From NCBI GenBank assembly GCA_035063785.1, contig JAPSFS010000003.1:186001-250000 (forward strand): a DNA stretch of 64,000 nucleotides, in the 5' to 3' direction. Of this stretch, positions 44,239 through 52,629 are shown piece by piece (the stretch's first letter is position 1; every line of letters starts with the position of its first letter). The notes under the pieces were generated by a model. It saw nothing but the letters and a program-made list of their open reading frames with translations. It was not told where the DNA came from and ran no database searches. This DNA comes from Comamonas_C sp026954015 (GTDB lineage Bacteria > Pseudomonadota > Gammaproteobacteria > Burkholderiales > Burkholderiaceae_C). The position numbers were made by a program, and so were the translations under genes.

Positions 44239-44664
44239 ATGGGCAACAAACTGTACGTCGGCAACCTGCCGTACCAAGTGCGCGACGAGGATCTCGCGCA
44301 GGCATTCGCGGCGTTCGGCGCCGTCTCCAGCGCCAAGGTGATGATGGAGCGCGACACCGGTCGCTCCAAGGGTTTTGGTTTCGTCGAGATGGGCAGCGAC
44401 GCCGAGGCGCAGCAAGCCATCAACGGCATGAACGGCCAGCCGCTGGGCGGTCGCAGCCTGGTGGTCAATGAAGCGCGCCCGATGGAGCCGCGTCCCCCGC
44501 GCTCCGGTGGTGGCGGCTTCGGCGGCGGTGGCCGCAGCGGTGGCGGCGGCTACGGTGGCGGCGGCCGTGGCGAAGGTGGTGGCGGCGGCTTCCGCAGCCC
44601 CTACGGCGGTGGCGGTCGCCACGGCGGTGGTGGTGGTCGCTACGACGGCGGCAGCAGCTACTGA
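44239..44664 (+). CDS. RNA-binding protein with RRM domain and Gly-rich tail
   Basis: A 141-residue protein. One RRM fills residues 1-80, with RNP2 LYVGNL and RNP1 RSKGFGFVEM. The rest is Gly/Arg/Tyr-rich (GGGGYGGGGRGEGGGGG), as in bacterial cold-inducible RRM proteins. GAGGAGCCCC lies before the ATG. The 227-bp upstream gap after recQ is less GC-rich than the surroundings, with T-tracts near 44035 and 44210; a long leader is likely, and such genes are often temperature-controlled. A good terminator follows. Confidence 0.93.
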   Translation: MGNKLYVGNLPYQVRDEDLAQAFAAFGAVSSAKVMMERDTGRSKGFGFVEMGSDAEAQQAINGMNGQPLGGRSLVVNEARPMEPRPPRSGGGGFGGGGRSGGGGYGGGGRGEGGGGGFRSPYGGGGRHGGGGGRYDGGSSY

Positions 44665-44684
44665 TCCGCGCCCTGCGCACGATG

Positions 44685-44706
44685 AAGCTCCTTCGGGAGC
44701 TTTTTT
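44685..44706 (+). terminator. intrinsic terminator after the RRM gene
   Basis: AAGCTCC-TTCG-GGAGCTT stem with a stable UUCG tetraloop, followed by a run of T (44701-44706). It lies 20 bp after the stop codon. Confidence 0.92.
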
Positions 44707-44735
44707 GTTGCCTGCGCTCCGCCGCGCCCGGGCGC

Positions 44736-45995
44736 TCATGCCGGCGCTAGGCAGTGCAGCGGCGGCGCCTCCCGGATGGGCAGGTGGACCAGCGCGGCGC
44801 CCGCCGCCAGGGCCATGTCGATGTACCAGACGCCGTCGTAGCTGCCGGTCGCCTGGAACACCTCGCCGCCCAGGTAGGCGCCGAAGAATCCCCCCACCTG
44901 GTGGGCGAGCAGCAGGACGCCGAAGAGCATGGCCATGTTCGCCGGCCCGAACATCTTCGCGACGAGCCCTGCAGTCGGCGGCACGGTGGACAGGAACGTG
45001 ACCCCCATGACGGCGGCGAAGGCCAGTATCACGACCGGCGTCTTGGGCGCCAGCAGGAACGCCAGCACGGCCAGGCCGCGCACGGCGTAGAGCAGCGAAA
45101 GCAGCGACTTCATGCGCCAGCGCCCCACGGCCCAGCCCATGAGGAGGCTGCCGACGATGTTGAACAGGCCGATCAGCGCCAGCGCCCAGCCGGCGACGGC
45201 GGGCGGCATGCCGCAGCTTTCGATCACGCCCGGAAGGTGCGTGGCGAGGAACGCGACGTGGAAGCCGCAGACCAGGAAGCCGATCGCCAGGAGGTTGTAG
45301 CTGGGCGTCGCCAGTGCCTGGCCCAGGGCCTGCCGCAGCGTGAGCGCCACGCCGCCGGATGCGGCAGCGGCAGCGAGCGCCCTGGCATTGCCCTTGAGCA
45401 CCCATGCCGCGGGCAGCCCGAGCAGAACCAGCAGGCCCAGCCACTGCATGGAAGCGGCCCATCCCATGGATGCCGTCAGGCCGATGGCGATGGGCGCCAT
45501 CGCAAACTGGCCGAACGATCCACCGGCGTTGACGATGCCCGTGGCCATTCCGCGTAGGCCCGGCGGCACCAGCCGCGTGCTGGCGGCCATGAGCACCGAG
45601 GGGCCGGCCATGCCCGAGCCACCCGCCCCCAGCACGCCGATGGCGAGGATCAGCCCCCAGGTTGTCGTCATCCAGGGGGTGATGACCGTCCCGACGACGA
45701 CCAGCACCACGCCGGCGAAGACCACGCGACCTGCCCCGATGCGATCCGCGACGGCGCCCGCGAACGGCTGGGTCAGCCCCCACCAGAGCTGCCCGAAGGC
45801 GAACGCCAGGCTGACGCTGGCGATGCCCAGGCCCGTGGCGGTGTTCAGCGACGAGAGATACAGCCCCATGGCCTGGCGCACCCCCATGGTCAGCGCGTAG
45901 GCGCCGGCCGCCGCCAGCAGCACGAGCCAGACCGCGTGGCCGCCGGGCCCGGAATCCGCACCGGCCGCCGATGCGGGCGGGGCCGGGCTGCTCAC
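44736..45995 (-). CDS. MFS transporter
   Basis: A 419-residue major facilitator superfamily carrier with about 12 membrane helices. The loop 2-3 motif appears as FAGAVADRIGAGRVV. It starts at a GTG overlapping the MaoC gene stop as GTGA with GGAAAA upstream, so coupling is certain; upstream in-frame sequence is not membrane-like. The operon MaoC-MFS is divergent from a MarR regulator, so the substrate is probably the MarR ligand, perhaps an aromatic or fatty acid. Not identifiable further. Confidence 0.88.
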   Translation of the reverse strand: MSSPAPPASAAGADSGPGGHAVWLVLLAAAGAYALTMGVRQAMGLYLSSLNTATGLGIASVSLAFAFGQLWWGLTQPFAGAVADRIGAGRVVFAGVVLVVVGTVITPWMTTTWGLILAIGVLGAGGSGMAGPSVLMAASTRLVPPGLRGMATGIVNAGGSFGQFAMAPIAIGLTASMGWAASMQWLGLLVLLGLPAAWVLKGNARALAAAAASGGVALTLRQALGQALATPSYNLLAIGFLVCGFHVAFLATHLPGVIESCGMPPAVAGWALALIGLFNIVGSLLMGWAVGRWRMKSLLSLLYAVRGLAVLAFLLAPKTPVVILAFAAVMGVTFLSTVPPTAGLVAKMFGPANMAMLFGVLLLAHQVGGFFGAYLGGEVFQATGSYDGVWYIDMALAAGAALVHLPIREAPPLHCLAPA

Positions 45996-46474
45996 GGGTG
46001 TTTTCCGGGTGCCGCCGCCGGCCGCCGCTGCACCACGAGATTGCCGACCGACACCTGGACGGCCTGTCCGTCCTGGTTCAGCGTGGTCGTGCGGACCTTG
46101 GCCAGGCCCTGCTCGGGGCGCGATTTCGAAGGCCGCAGCTCCAGCACTTCGCATTCCACATGCAGCTCGTCGCCGGGCCGCACGGGCAGCGGCCAGCGCA
46201 GTTCGTCGAAACCCGCGCCGACGATGCCGCCGGCGGGCCTGAACTCGCTGGCCACGAGCAGCCGCATCGTGACCGCGGCGGTGTGCCAGCCGCTCGCGGC
46301 CAGGCCGCGGAAGATCGAGCTGCGCGCGGCGGCGGCGTCCAGGTGAAAGGGCTGGGGGTCGAACTCGGCGGCGAATTCCTTGGCGCGCTGTTCGTCGATG
46401 CGGATGCGCATGCTGCCGGCGAAACGTTGGCCGGGAGCCAGATCTTCCAGGTACAGGACTTTTTCGGCATCCAT
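45992..46474 (-). CDS. MaoC-family (R)-hydratase-like protein
   Basis: A 160-residue hotdog-fold protein. The hydratase motif is FAAEFDPQPFHLD, with the catalytic Asp and His spaced as in (R)-specific enoyl-CoA hydratases. The ATG at 46474 has AAGGAG 7 nt upstream; the frame extends to 46510 but crosses the putative operator. It forms an operon with an MFS transporter and is divergent from a MarR gene. Confidence 0.88.
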   Translation of the reverse strand: MDAEKVLYLEDLAPGQRFAGSMRIRIDEQRAKEFAAEFDPQPFHLDAAAARSSIFRGLAASGWHTAAVTMRLLVASEFRPAGGIVGAGFDELRWPLPVRPGDELHVECEVLELRPSKSRPEQGLAKVRTTTLNQDGQAVQVSVGNLVVQRRPAAAPGKHP

Positions 46475-46498
46475 GTGGCTACTCCTTCTCGGTAAAAC

Positions 46499-46510
46499 TT
46501 GCATATGCAA
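46499..46510. promoter_or_regulatory. palindromic operator between the MarR and MaoC genes
   Basis: TTGCATATGCAA is a perfect 12-bp palindrome of the size MarR proteins bind. Another ATGCAAG half-site lies at the MarR start codon (46534), and a -10-like TACAAT is at 46521-46526. Autoregulation by the MarR product is likely. Confidence 0.65.
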
Positions 46511-46533
46511 CCATTGCAGCTACAATATAGCAC

Positions 46534-47004
46534 ATGCAAGATGTCATCCCGCCGCGCGGCTGCACCAATCTGAAGCTGCGCCAGCTCGACCGCATGGCCA
46601 CGCGGCACTACGACCGCTACCTCGCCGGGGCCGGCCTGAAGAACATGCAGTATTCGCTGCTTGCGCACGTCGTCAGGCTCGGGCCGATCCGACCGGGCGA
46701 TCTGGCGCGGCGCATGCAGATGGACGCTTCGACGCTGACGCGCAACCTGCAGCCGCTGGCGGCCCGGGGCTGGGTGCGCATCGGCGCGGGAGACGATGCG
46801 CGCAGCCGCCTCGTCGAGGCCACCGAGTCCGGGCGCGCGAAGCAGGCTGAGGCGCAGCGCGCCTGGAAGCAGGCCCAGGTGGCGCTCAACGAGCGGCTCG
46901 GCGTGCAGCGCGTCGCTGTCCTGCACGAACTGCTCGACGCCTGCATCGAGTGCCTGGATGCGGGCACCGGGAACGCTGCGGAAAGCGGCGGCGAGGGCGG
47001 TTAG
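46534..47004 (+). CDS. MarR-family transcriptional regulator
   Basis: A 156-residue dimeric winged-helix regulator. The recognition region reads RPGDLARRMQMDASTLTRNL followed by QPLAARGWVRI and the wing DDARSRLVEATESG. It is divergent from the MaoC-MFS operon across a 59-bp region with a palindrome, so it most likely represses that operon and itself until a small-molecule ligand binds. Confidence 0.9.
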   Translation: MQDVIPPRGCTNLKLRQLDRMATRHYDRYLAGAGLKNMQYSLLAHVVRLGPIRPGDLARRMQMDASTLTRNLQPLAARGWVRIGAGDDARSRLVEATESGRAKQAEAQRAWKQAQVALNERLGVQRVAVLHELLDACIECLDAGTGNAAESGGEGG

Positions 47005-47024
47005 AGCCTGCTCATGTTCTTGAC

Positions 47025-47801
47025 CTATTCACCCTCGCGGTGCTTGCGCGCCCGCCCGGCCAGCAGCCGGTCGAACAGCGCGTCGGGCACCAGGGGCAGC
47101 AGGCGCGCGGCGACGGCCATCTGCCACGGGATCACGCGGTAGCTGGCGCCCGAGGCGACGGCGCGAAACGCGCGCTCGGCGAAATCGTCGGGCTGCAGCA
47201 GGAACGGCATCGGGTAGCGGTTGCGCGCGGTCAGCGGTGTGGCGACGAAGCCAGGCGAGAGCGTGAACACGTGCACGCCGCTGCCGCGCAGTTCGCCGCG
47301 CAGGCTTTCGCAGTAGCTGATGACCGCCGCTTTGCTGGCGCAGTACGCCGCGTGTCCCGGCAGCCCGCGCGCACCAGCGATGCTCGCGATTCCCACGAGC
47401 CGCCCGCTGCCGCGGGCGACCATCGGCGCGATGAAAGGCTGGAGTGTCGCTGCCAGGCCGGTGACGTTGGTGGCGAGCACACGTTCGAGCACCGCCAGGT
47501 CCTCGGGCCGGGCCGTGTCCATGCCCACGCTGATGCCCGCGTTGGCGATTACCACGTCTGGCAGGCCTTGACCCGCGATGCACGCGCGGGCCGCCGCCAG
47601 GATGGTTGCGGTGCGCGTCACGTCCGCGGTATAAATTGCATAGCTGTCAGCGCTTGCCCCGCAATGACCAAGCCATGATTCAATGACATTTCTGCGACGT
47701 GCGACGAGCGCCACCCGCCAGCCCGCCCGCAGGTAGCGCTGCGCGAGCGCCTGCCCGATGCCGCTGGACGCGCCGGTGATGAAGACGAGCGGCGGCGCCA
47801 T
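47025..47801 (-). CDS. SDR-family NAD(P)-dependent oxidoreductase with a repeat-derived insert
   Basis: A 258-residue classical SDR. It has TGASSGIG, NAG, Ser in GIASIAG and the catalytic YCASK. Residues ~37-58 (RNVIESWLGHCGASADSYAI) come from a copy of the interspersed repeat, replacing the usual short helix after VALVARR, so the cofactor-specificity loop is altered. Its start overlaps the lptC stop by one base. In related genomes such an SDR lies inside the lpt operon; here lptA and lptB do not follow. Confidence 0.88.
   Translation of the reverse strand: MAPPLVFITGASSGIGQALAQRYLRAGWRVALVARRRNVIESWLGHCGASADSYAIYTADVTRTATILAAARACIAGQGLPDVVIANAGISVGMDTARPEDLAVLERVLATNVTGLAATLQPFIAPMVARGSGRLVGIASIAGARGLPGHAAYCASKAAVISYCESLRGELRGSGVHVFTLSPGFVATPLTARNRYPMPFLLQPDDFAERAFRAVASGASYRVIPWQMAVAARLLPLVPDALFDRLLAGRARKHREGE
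47633..47690 (-). repeat. interspersed palindromic repeat, copy inside the second SDR gene
   Basis: The plus strand reads AAATTGCATAGCTGTCAGCG then CTTGCCCCGCAATGACCAAG. The ATAGCTGTCAGCGCTTGCCC block aligns with the reverse of the intergenic copies. The SDR gene reads it in the same frame (GCA AGC GCT) as the copy in the first SDR gene. Confidence 0.7.
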
Positions 47802-48430
47802 CAGCGCGCGCGGCGCGCGGCGGCGGGCTCGACCAGGCCCCGCACGTTGCCGCGCATTTCCAGGATTTGCGCCTTGTTGTCGTAATCGAGGCTGTCGGCA
47901 CTCACCCGGTCGCCGCCCTGGATGAGCGTGACACGCTGGTCCGAGCGCACGCGCTCGTCGTTGACCCAGGCATGCAGGTACTCGCCTTCAAAGCGCATCG
48001 GCGGTTGCGGCGGCCGGTCGGGGCGCGCCGGCGCGGTGCGTGTGACGACGGCGTTGCCGATGAGCTGCACCTCCGAGCCGTCGGCGTTGCTGATCGCACG
48101 GTCGGCCGTGGCCGTGGTGACGCGCCCCTCGCGGTCGGTCGAGCGCACCGCCACCTGCTGCACCTCCAGCGTGTCGGTGTCAGGGTAGTGGTGGGCGATC
48201 TGGCCGCGCACCGTGCTTTGCAACTGGCCCGCCGCGTCGAAGGACTTGACCGCGAAGTCGCGCATGAAATAGTCGGCCACGTGCTCCACCGCGGGCGGCG
48301 GCGTGACCTGCGGCGTGGCGGGGGCGTTGCGCACCAGCCACCAGGTGCCGAGCGCGAGCAGGCCCATGAGCGCGAGCGGCAGGTACAGCGTCGTGCGCTC
48401 CCAGGCGCGGCGCAGCAGCGGCGCGTTCAC
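47801..48430 (-). CDS. lptC: LPS export ABC transporter periplasmic protein LptC
   Basis: A 209-residue bitopic protein with an N-terminal membrane helix (LYLPLALMGLLALGTWWLV) and a periplasmic beta-jellyroll domain (DYFMRDFAVKSFDAAGQLQS ... GEYLHAWVNDERVRSDQRV). It passes LPS from LptBFG to LptA. It overlaps kdsC by 4 bp, in the standard order kdsD-kdsC-lptC. Confidence 0.9.
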   Translation of the reverse strand: MNAPLLRRAWERTTLYLPLALMGLLALGTWWLVRNAPATPQVTPPPAVEHVADYFMRDFAVKSFDAAGQLQSTVRGQIAHHYPDTDTLEVQQVAVRSTDREGRVTTATADRAISNADGSEVQLIGNAVVTRTAPARPDRPPQPPMRFEGEYLHAWVNDERVRSDQRVTLIQGGDRVSADSLDYDNKAQILEMRGNVRGLVEPAAARRAR

Positions 48431-48990
48431 GACGCGAGATCCAGCAGGCGGGCGTACTGCCCGCGGGCCGTGAGCAGCAGGTCGCAGAATTCGCGCGCCG
48501 CGCCATGGCCGCCCTGGCGCTGCGTGCTGTAGTGCGCCACCGCGTGCACCTCGGCGTGCGCCTGCGCGGGCGCGCAGGCCAGCGCGGCGCGGCGCAGCAG
48601 CGGCAGATCGGGCCAGTCGTCGCCCATGGCCGCGGCCTGCTCCCAGGTGCTGCCGAGCTCGGCGAGCAGCGCCTCGGCGGCGGGCAGCTTGTCTTCCACG
48701 CCCAGGCGCAGGTGCGGGACCCCGAGCGCCGCAAGGCGCTGGCGTAGCGCCGGTGCGTCGCGCCCGCTCACCACGGCGGGCACGATGCCGGCGCGCGCCA
48801 GCAGCTTGATGCCGTGGCCATCCAGCGTGTCAAAGCGCTTGAGTGCCTCGCCCGCCTCGGAAAAATACAGCCCGCCGTCGGTGAGCACGCCGTCCACGTC
48901 GAAGAACGCCACGCGCACCGCCTGCGCGCGCAGCAGCAGCTCGGGCGCGAAGGTGCACGCGGGGGTGAGCGGCGGCAGCCCGGTGGCCAT
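48427..48990 (-). CDS. kdsC: 3-deoxy-D-manno-octulosonate 8-phosphate phosphatase KdsC
   Basis: A 187-residue HAD phosphatase making free KDO for LPS. Motif I is FFDVDGVLTDGGLYFSE, with GDDWPDL as motif III. It shares a base with kdsD and overlaps lptC by 4 bp. Confidence 0.93.
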   Translation of the reverse strand: MATGLPPLTPACTFAPELLLRAQAVRVAFFDVDGVLTDGGLYFSEAGEALKRFDTLDGHGIKLLARAGIVPAVVSGRDAPALRQRLAALGVPHLRLGVEDKLPAAEALLAELGSTWEQAAAMGDDWPDLPLLRRAALACAPAQAHAEVHAVAHYSTQRQGGHGAAREFCDLLLTARGQYARLLDLAS

Positions 48991-49988
48991 CAGATCACCT
49001 TGGCGCGCATCAGGTCGCCGATATGCACGATGCCGACCAGCATCCCGTCAGGATCGGTCACGAGCACGCTGGTGATGCGGTGCTGTTCCATGAGCTGCGC
49101 CGCGTCGGCGGCAAGCGCGTCGGCGGCGATGGTGCGTGGCCCCGCGTGCATCAGCGCGCCCGCGTTCATCGCCAGCACGTTCATGCCGCCCTCGATGCAC
49201 CGACGCAGGTCGCCGTCGGTGAAGATGCCCTGCAGCCGCCCGGCGTCGTCGACCACGGCGGCCGCGCCGACGCCCTTGGCGCTGATCTCGCGCATGAGCG
49301 TGCTGAAGCTCGCCTCGGGCGGCACGCACGGCACCTCGTCGCCGCGGCGCATCACGTCGCGCACCAGCGTGAGCAGGCGCCGTCCGAGCGCGCCGCCTGG
49401 GTGCGAGCGGGCGAAATCCTCGGCGCGAAAGCCGCGCGCGTCCAGCAGCGCCACCGCAAGCGCGTCGCCCATCGCGATCTGCGCCGTGGTGCTGGCCGTC
49501 GGCGCGAGGTTGAGCGGGCAGGCCTCACGCTCCACGCTGCAATCGAGCACCACGTCGGCGTGGCGCGCAAGTGTCGATTGCATGCCGCCGGTGAGCGCTA
49601 CGAGCGGTACGCCCTGGCGCTTGAGCATCGGCAGCAGCGTGGTGATTTCGTGGCTTTCGCCGCTGTTGGAGAGCGCGACGACGAGATCGTGCGACGTGAC
49701 CATGCCCAGGTCGCCATGGCTCGCCTCCGCCGGGTGCACGAAGAACGCCGGCGTGCCGGTGGAGGCGAGCGTCGCGGCGATCTTGCGCCCCACGTGGCCG
49801 CTCTTGCCCATGCCCATGACGACGACGCGACCGCGCGTGGCGAGGATGCGCCGCACCGCCTGCACAAAGGCTTCGCCCAGGCGCTCGGCCATGTGCGTGA
49901 GCGCCGCCGCTTCAACGGCGCAGGCGTCGCGCCCCAGGCGCAGCACGCGCTGCGCGTCCAGCCCGGGGGCATGGGGTGAAAAAGACAT
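48990..49988 (-). CDS. kdsD: arabinose-5-phosphate isomerase KdsD
   Basis: A 332-residue isomerase converting ribulose 5-phosphate to arabinose 5-phosphate, the first KDO step. It has an N-terminal SIS domain (VVVMGMGKSGHVGRKIAATL, HPAEASHGDLGMV) and two C-terminal CBS domains. The ATG at 49988 is preferred to an in-frame TTG two codons upstream. It leads the leftward operon kdsD-kdsC-lptC-SDR, divergent from the CPA2 antiporter gene. Confidence 0.94.
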   Translation of the reverse strand: MSFSPHAPGLDAQRVLRLGRDACAVEAAALTHMAERLGEAFVQAVRRILATRGRVVVMGMGKSGHVGRKIAATLASTGTPAFFVHPAEASHGDLGMVTSHDLVVALSNSGESHEITTLLPMLKRQGVPLVALTGGMQSTLARHADVVLDCSVEREACPLNLAPTASTTAQIAMGDALAVALLDARGFRAEDFARSHPGGALGRRLLTLVRDVMRRGDEVPCVPPEASFSTLMREISAKGVGAAAVVDDAGRLQGIFTDGDLRRCIEGGMNVLAMNAGALMHAGPRTIAADALAADAAQLMEQHRITSVLVTDPDGMLVGIVHIGDLMRAKVI

Positions 49989-50044
49989 GCGCAAATTCTA
50001 TCGGTGCGGGCCGCAAAACCGCGCGCAACCCCTACCATCGCGTG

Positions 50045-52027
50045 ATGTCGTCGCTGGCGCTCACGCTGCTGTACCTGCTCGCCGCCGTGCTGGGGGTCGT
50101 GGCGTGTCGCATGCTGCGCCTGCCGCCCATGATGGGCTACCTCGCGGCGGGCATCCTGATCGGGCCGCATGCGCTGGCGCTCGCGCTCAATTCCGAGGGC
50201 GTGCGCCACCTGGGCGAATTCGGCGTGGTGTTCCTGATGTTCGCCATCGGGCTGGAATTCAGTCTGCCCAAGCTGCGCGCGATGCGCCGCCTGGTGTTTG
50301 GGCTGGGGCTGTTGCAGGTGGTGGGCTGCGTGCTGGTATTCATGACGGGGCTGCTGGCGCTTGCGGCGTGGCGCGGCGGCGTCTGGGACATGGGCTGGCA
50401 AACGGCGCTGGCGCTCGGCGGCACGATGGCGATGAGCAGCACCGCGATCGTCGTGAAGCTGCTGGCCGAGCGCGCCGAGATCGACACCGAGCACGGCCAG
50501 CGCGTGCTTGGCATCCTGCTGTTCCAGGACCTGGCGGTGGTGCCGTTGCTGGTGCTGATCCCCGCGCTCGGCTCGTCACCCGAAGAGCTGCTGGGCGCGC
50601 TCGCGTTCGCGTTCGTGAAGGCCGCGCTGCTGGTCGCGGTGCTGCTCGTGGGCGGGCAGCGGGTGATGCGCTGGTGGCTCACGCTCGTGGCGCGGCGCAA
50701 GAGCGAGGAGCTCTTCATGCTCAACCTGCTGCTCGTGACGCTGGGCCTGGCCTGGCTTACCGAACTGGCGGGGCTGTCGCTCGCGCTCGGCGCCTTCATC
50801 GCGGGGGTGCTCGTCTCCGAGACGCCCTACCACCATCAGGTGGGCAGCGACATCCGGCCGTTCCACGACGTGCTGCTCGGGTTGTTCTTCATCACCGTGG
50901 GCATGATGCTGGACTGGCACATCGTCGTCGAGCACTGGGCGCTCGTGGGCCTGCTGTTGCTCGTGCCGCTGGCGGTCAAGACGGCGATCATCTTCGGCCT
51001 GGCGCATGCGCGCGGCGCATCGGCGGGCGTGGCGCTGCGCACCGGGCTGTACGCGGCGCAGGCGGGCGAATTCGGCTTCGTGCTGCTGGCGTTGATGCAG
51101 ACGCACGAGCTCATCGAGCCGCGGCTCATGAATCCGGTGCTCGCGGCGATGGTGCTCTCGATGCTGGCGACGCCGTTTCTGATCCAGTACAGCCCGTGGA
51201 TCGTCACCAGGCTGGTGGCAAGCGACTGGATGCAGCAGTCGCTGCAGATGACGCAGATCGCGCGCCGCTCGATCAACACCGCGGGGCACATCGTGATCTG
51301 CGGCTATGGCCGCTGCGGGCAGAACCTCGCGCGGCTGCTGGAGCTGGAGGGCATCGCCTATCTGGCGCTCGACCTCGACCCGGACCGCGTGCGCCAGGCC
51401 GCCGCCGCGGGCAATTCGGTGGTGTTTGGTGACGCGACGCGCGTGCAGGCGCTGCGCGCGGCGGGGCTCGCGCGTGCCGCCGCGGTGGTGGTGACGACGC
51501 ACGAGGTGCCCGTGGCACTCAAGGTGCTCGCGCGCGTGGGCGCGCAGGCGCCGCAGGTACCGGTGATCGTGCGCACGCAGGACGATACGCACCTCGAACA
51601 GTTGCGCGCCGCTGGCGCGGCCGAAGTGGTGCCCGAGGCTATCGAGGGCTCGCTCGTGCTTGCGGGGCATGCGCTCGCGCTCGTCGGCGTGCCGCTGCGC
51701 CATGTGGTGCGCTTGTTGCAGGAGCAGCGCAATGCGCGCTACGGGCTGCTGCGCAACTATTTCCACGGCCAGGACGAGACGCCGACCGAGCGCGACCAGG
51801 AGCGTCTTGCGTCCATCACGCTGCCCGAGGGCGCGGCGACCATAGGCCAGCCCGCGGCGGCGCTGCCGCTGGCGGCCTTGGGGGTGCAGCTCGTCGCCGT
51901 GCGCCGTGCCAACGGCCATACCAGCGCGCCGGGCGACCACCGCGCGCTGGCGGCGGGCGACACGCTGGTCTTGAGCGGCATGCCCGCGGCGCTCGGGCTG
52001 GCCGAGGAGAGTCTGCTGCGCGGGTAG
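50045..52027 (+). CDS. CPA2-family cation:proton antiporter (KefB/YbaL-like)
   Basis: A 660-residue inner-membrane antiporter with about 12 helices in the first ~390 residues, a TrkA-N/RCK nucleotide-binding domain (HIVICGYGRCGQNLARLLEL) and a TrkA-C domain at the C-terminus (LPEGAATIGQPAAALPLAAL). The ATG at 50045 starts the first membrane helix. Likely exports K+ or Na+ against protons; glutathione gating as in KefB/C is unproven. Divergent kdsD/antiporter order is common in this group. Confidence 0.9.
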   Translation: MSSLALTLLYLLAAVLGVVACRMLRLPPMMGYLAAGILIGPHALALALNSEGVRHLGEFGVVFLMFAIGLEFSLPKLRAMRRLVFGLGLLQVVGCVLVFMTGLLALAAWRGGVWDMGWQTALALGGTMAMSSTAIVVKLLAERAEIDTEHGQRVLGILLFQDLAVVPLLVLIPALGSSPEELLGALAFAFVKAALLVAVLLVGGQRVMRWWLTLVARRKSEELFMLNLLLVTLGLAWLTELAGLSLALGAFIAGVLVSETPYHHQVGSDIRPFHDVLLGLFFITVGMMLDWHIVVEHWALVGLLLLVPLAVKTAIIFGLAHARGASAGVALRTGLYAAQAGEFGFVLLALMQTHELIEPRLMNPVLAAMVLSMLATPFLIQYSPWIVTRLVASDWMQQSLQMTQIARRSINTAGHIVICGYGRCGQNLARLLELEGIAYLALDLDPDRVRQAAAAGNSVVFGDATRVQALRAAGLARAAAVVVTTHEVPVALKVLARVGAQAPQVPVIVRTQDDTHLEQLRAAGAAEVVPEAIEGSLVLAGHALALVGVPLRHVVRLLQEQRNARYGLLRNYFHGQDETPTERDQERLASITLPEGAATIGQPAAALPLAALGVQLVAVRRANGHTSAPGDHRALAAGDTLVLSGMPAALGLAEESLLRG

Positions 52028-52056
52028 CATTGCCGCACCGCGCATCGATCACCCCC

Positions 52057-52611
52057 ATGCCCACACCAAACACCGCCGACTACCTGCGTTCGCACATCCG
52101 CACCGTGCCCGACTGGCCTGCGCCGGGCGTGCAGTTCCGCGACATCACGCCGCTGCTGCAGGACCCGCGGGTGTTTCGTGTGCTTATCGACACCTTCGTG
52201 CACCGCTACATGGGCAGGGAGCGGCGAGCGGACGTGGTGGCGGGGCTGGATGCGCGCGGCTTCATCATCGGCTCGGTGCTCGCCTACGAGCTGGGCCTGG
52301 GGTTCGTGCCCATCCGCAAGAAGGGCAAGCTGCCGTTCACCACGGTCACGGAAACCTACGAACTGGAATACGGCAGCGCGACCGTGGAGCTGCACGCCGA
52401 CGCGGTGCAGCCGGGCGAGCGCGTATTGCTGGTGGACGACCTGATCGCTACCGGCGGAACGATGATGGCGGGCAAGAAGCTGCTGGAAAAGCTCGGTGCC
52501 CAGGTGGTCGAGGGCGCCGCGATCGTGGATTTACCTGAACTCGGCGGCTCCACGCGACTGCGCAGTGCCGGGCTCGCGCTGTTCACCTTGGTGGATTTCA
52601 GCGGGCACTGA
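52057..52611 (+). CDS. apt: adenine phosphoribosyltransferase
   Basis: A 184-residue purine salvage enzyme forming AMP from adenine and PRPP. The PRPP loop is LLVDDLIATGGTM and the N-terminal IRTVPDWPAPGVQFRDITPL is diagnostic. The ATG at 52057 is preferred over an in-frame earlier start that lacks family sequence. It follows the antiporter gene by 29 bp. Confidence 0.95.
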   Translation: MPTPNTADYLRSHIRTVPDWPAPGVQFRDITPLLQDPRVFRVLIDTFVHRYMGRERRADVVAGLDARGFIIGSVLAYELGLGFVPIRKKGKLPFTTVTETYELEYGSATVELHADAVQPGERVLLVDDLIATGGTMMAGKKLLEKLGAQVVEGAAIVDLPELGGSTRLRSAGLALFTLVDFSGH

Positions 52612-52629
52612 TGCCGTGAGCGGGCGCGT

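Noticed and set aside
44468..45001. Ala/Val-rich frame through the RRM Gly-rich tail and terminator
   Set aside because: It is the shifted-frame translation of GGY repeats and crosses an intrinsic terminator.
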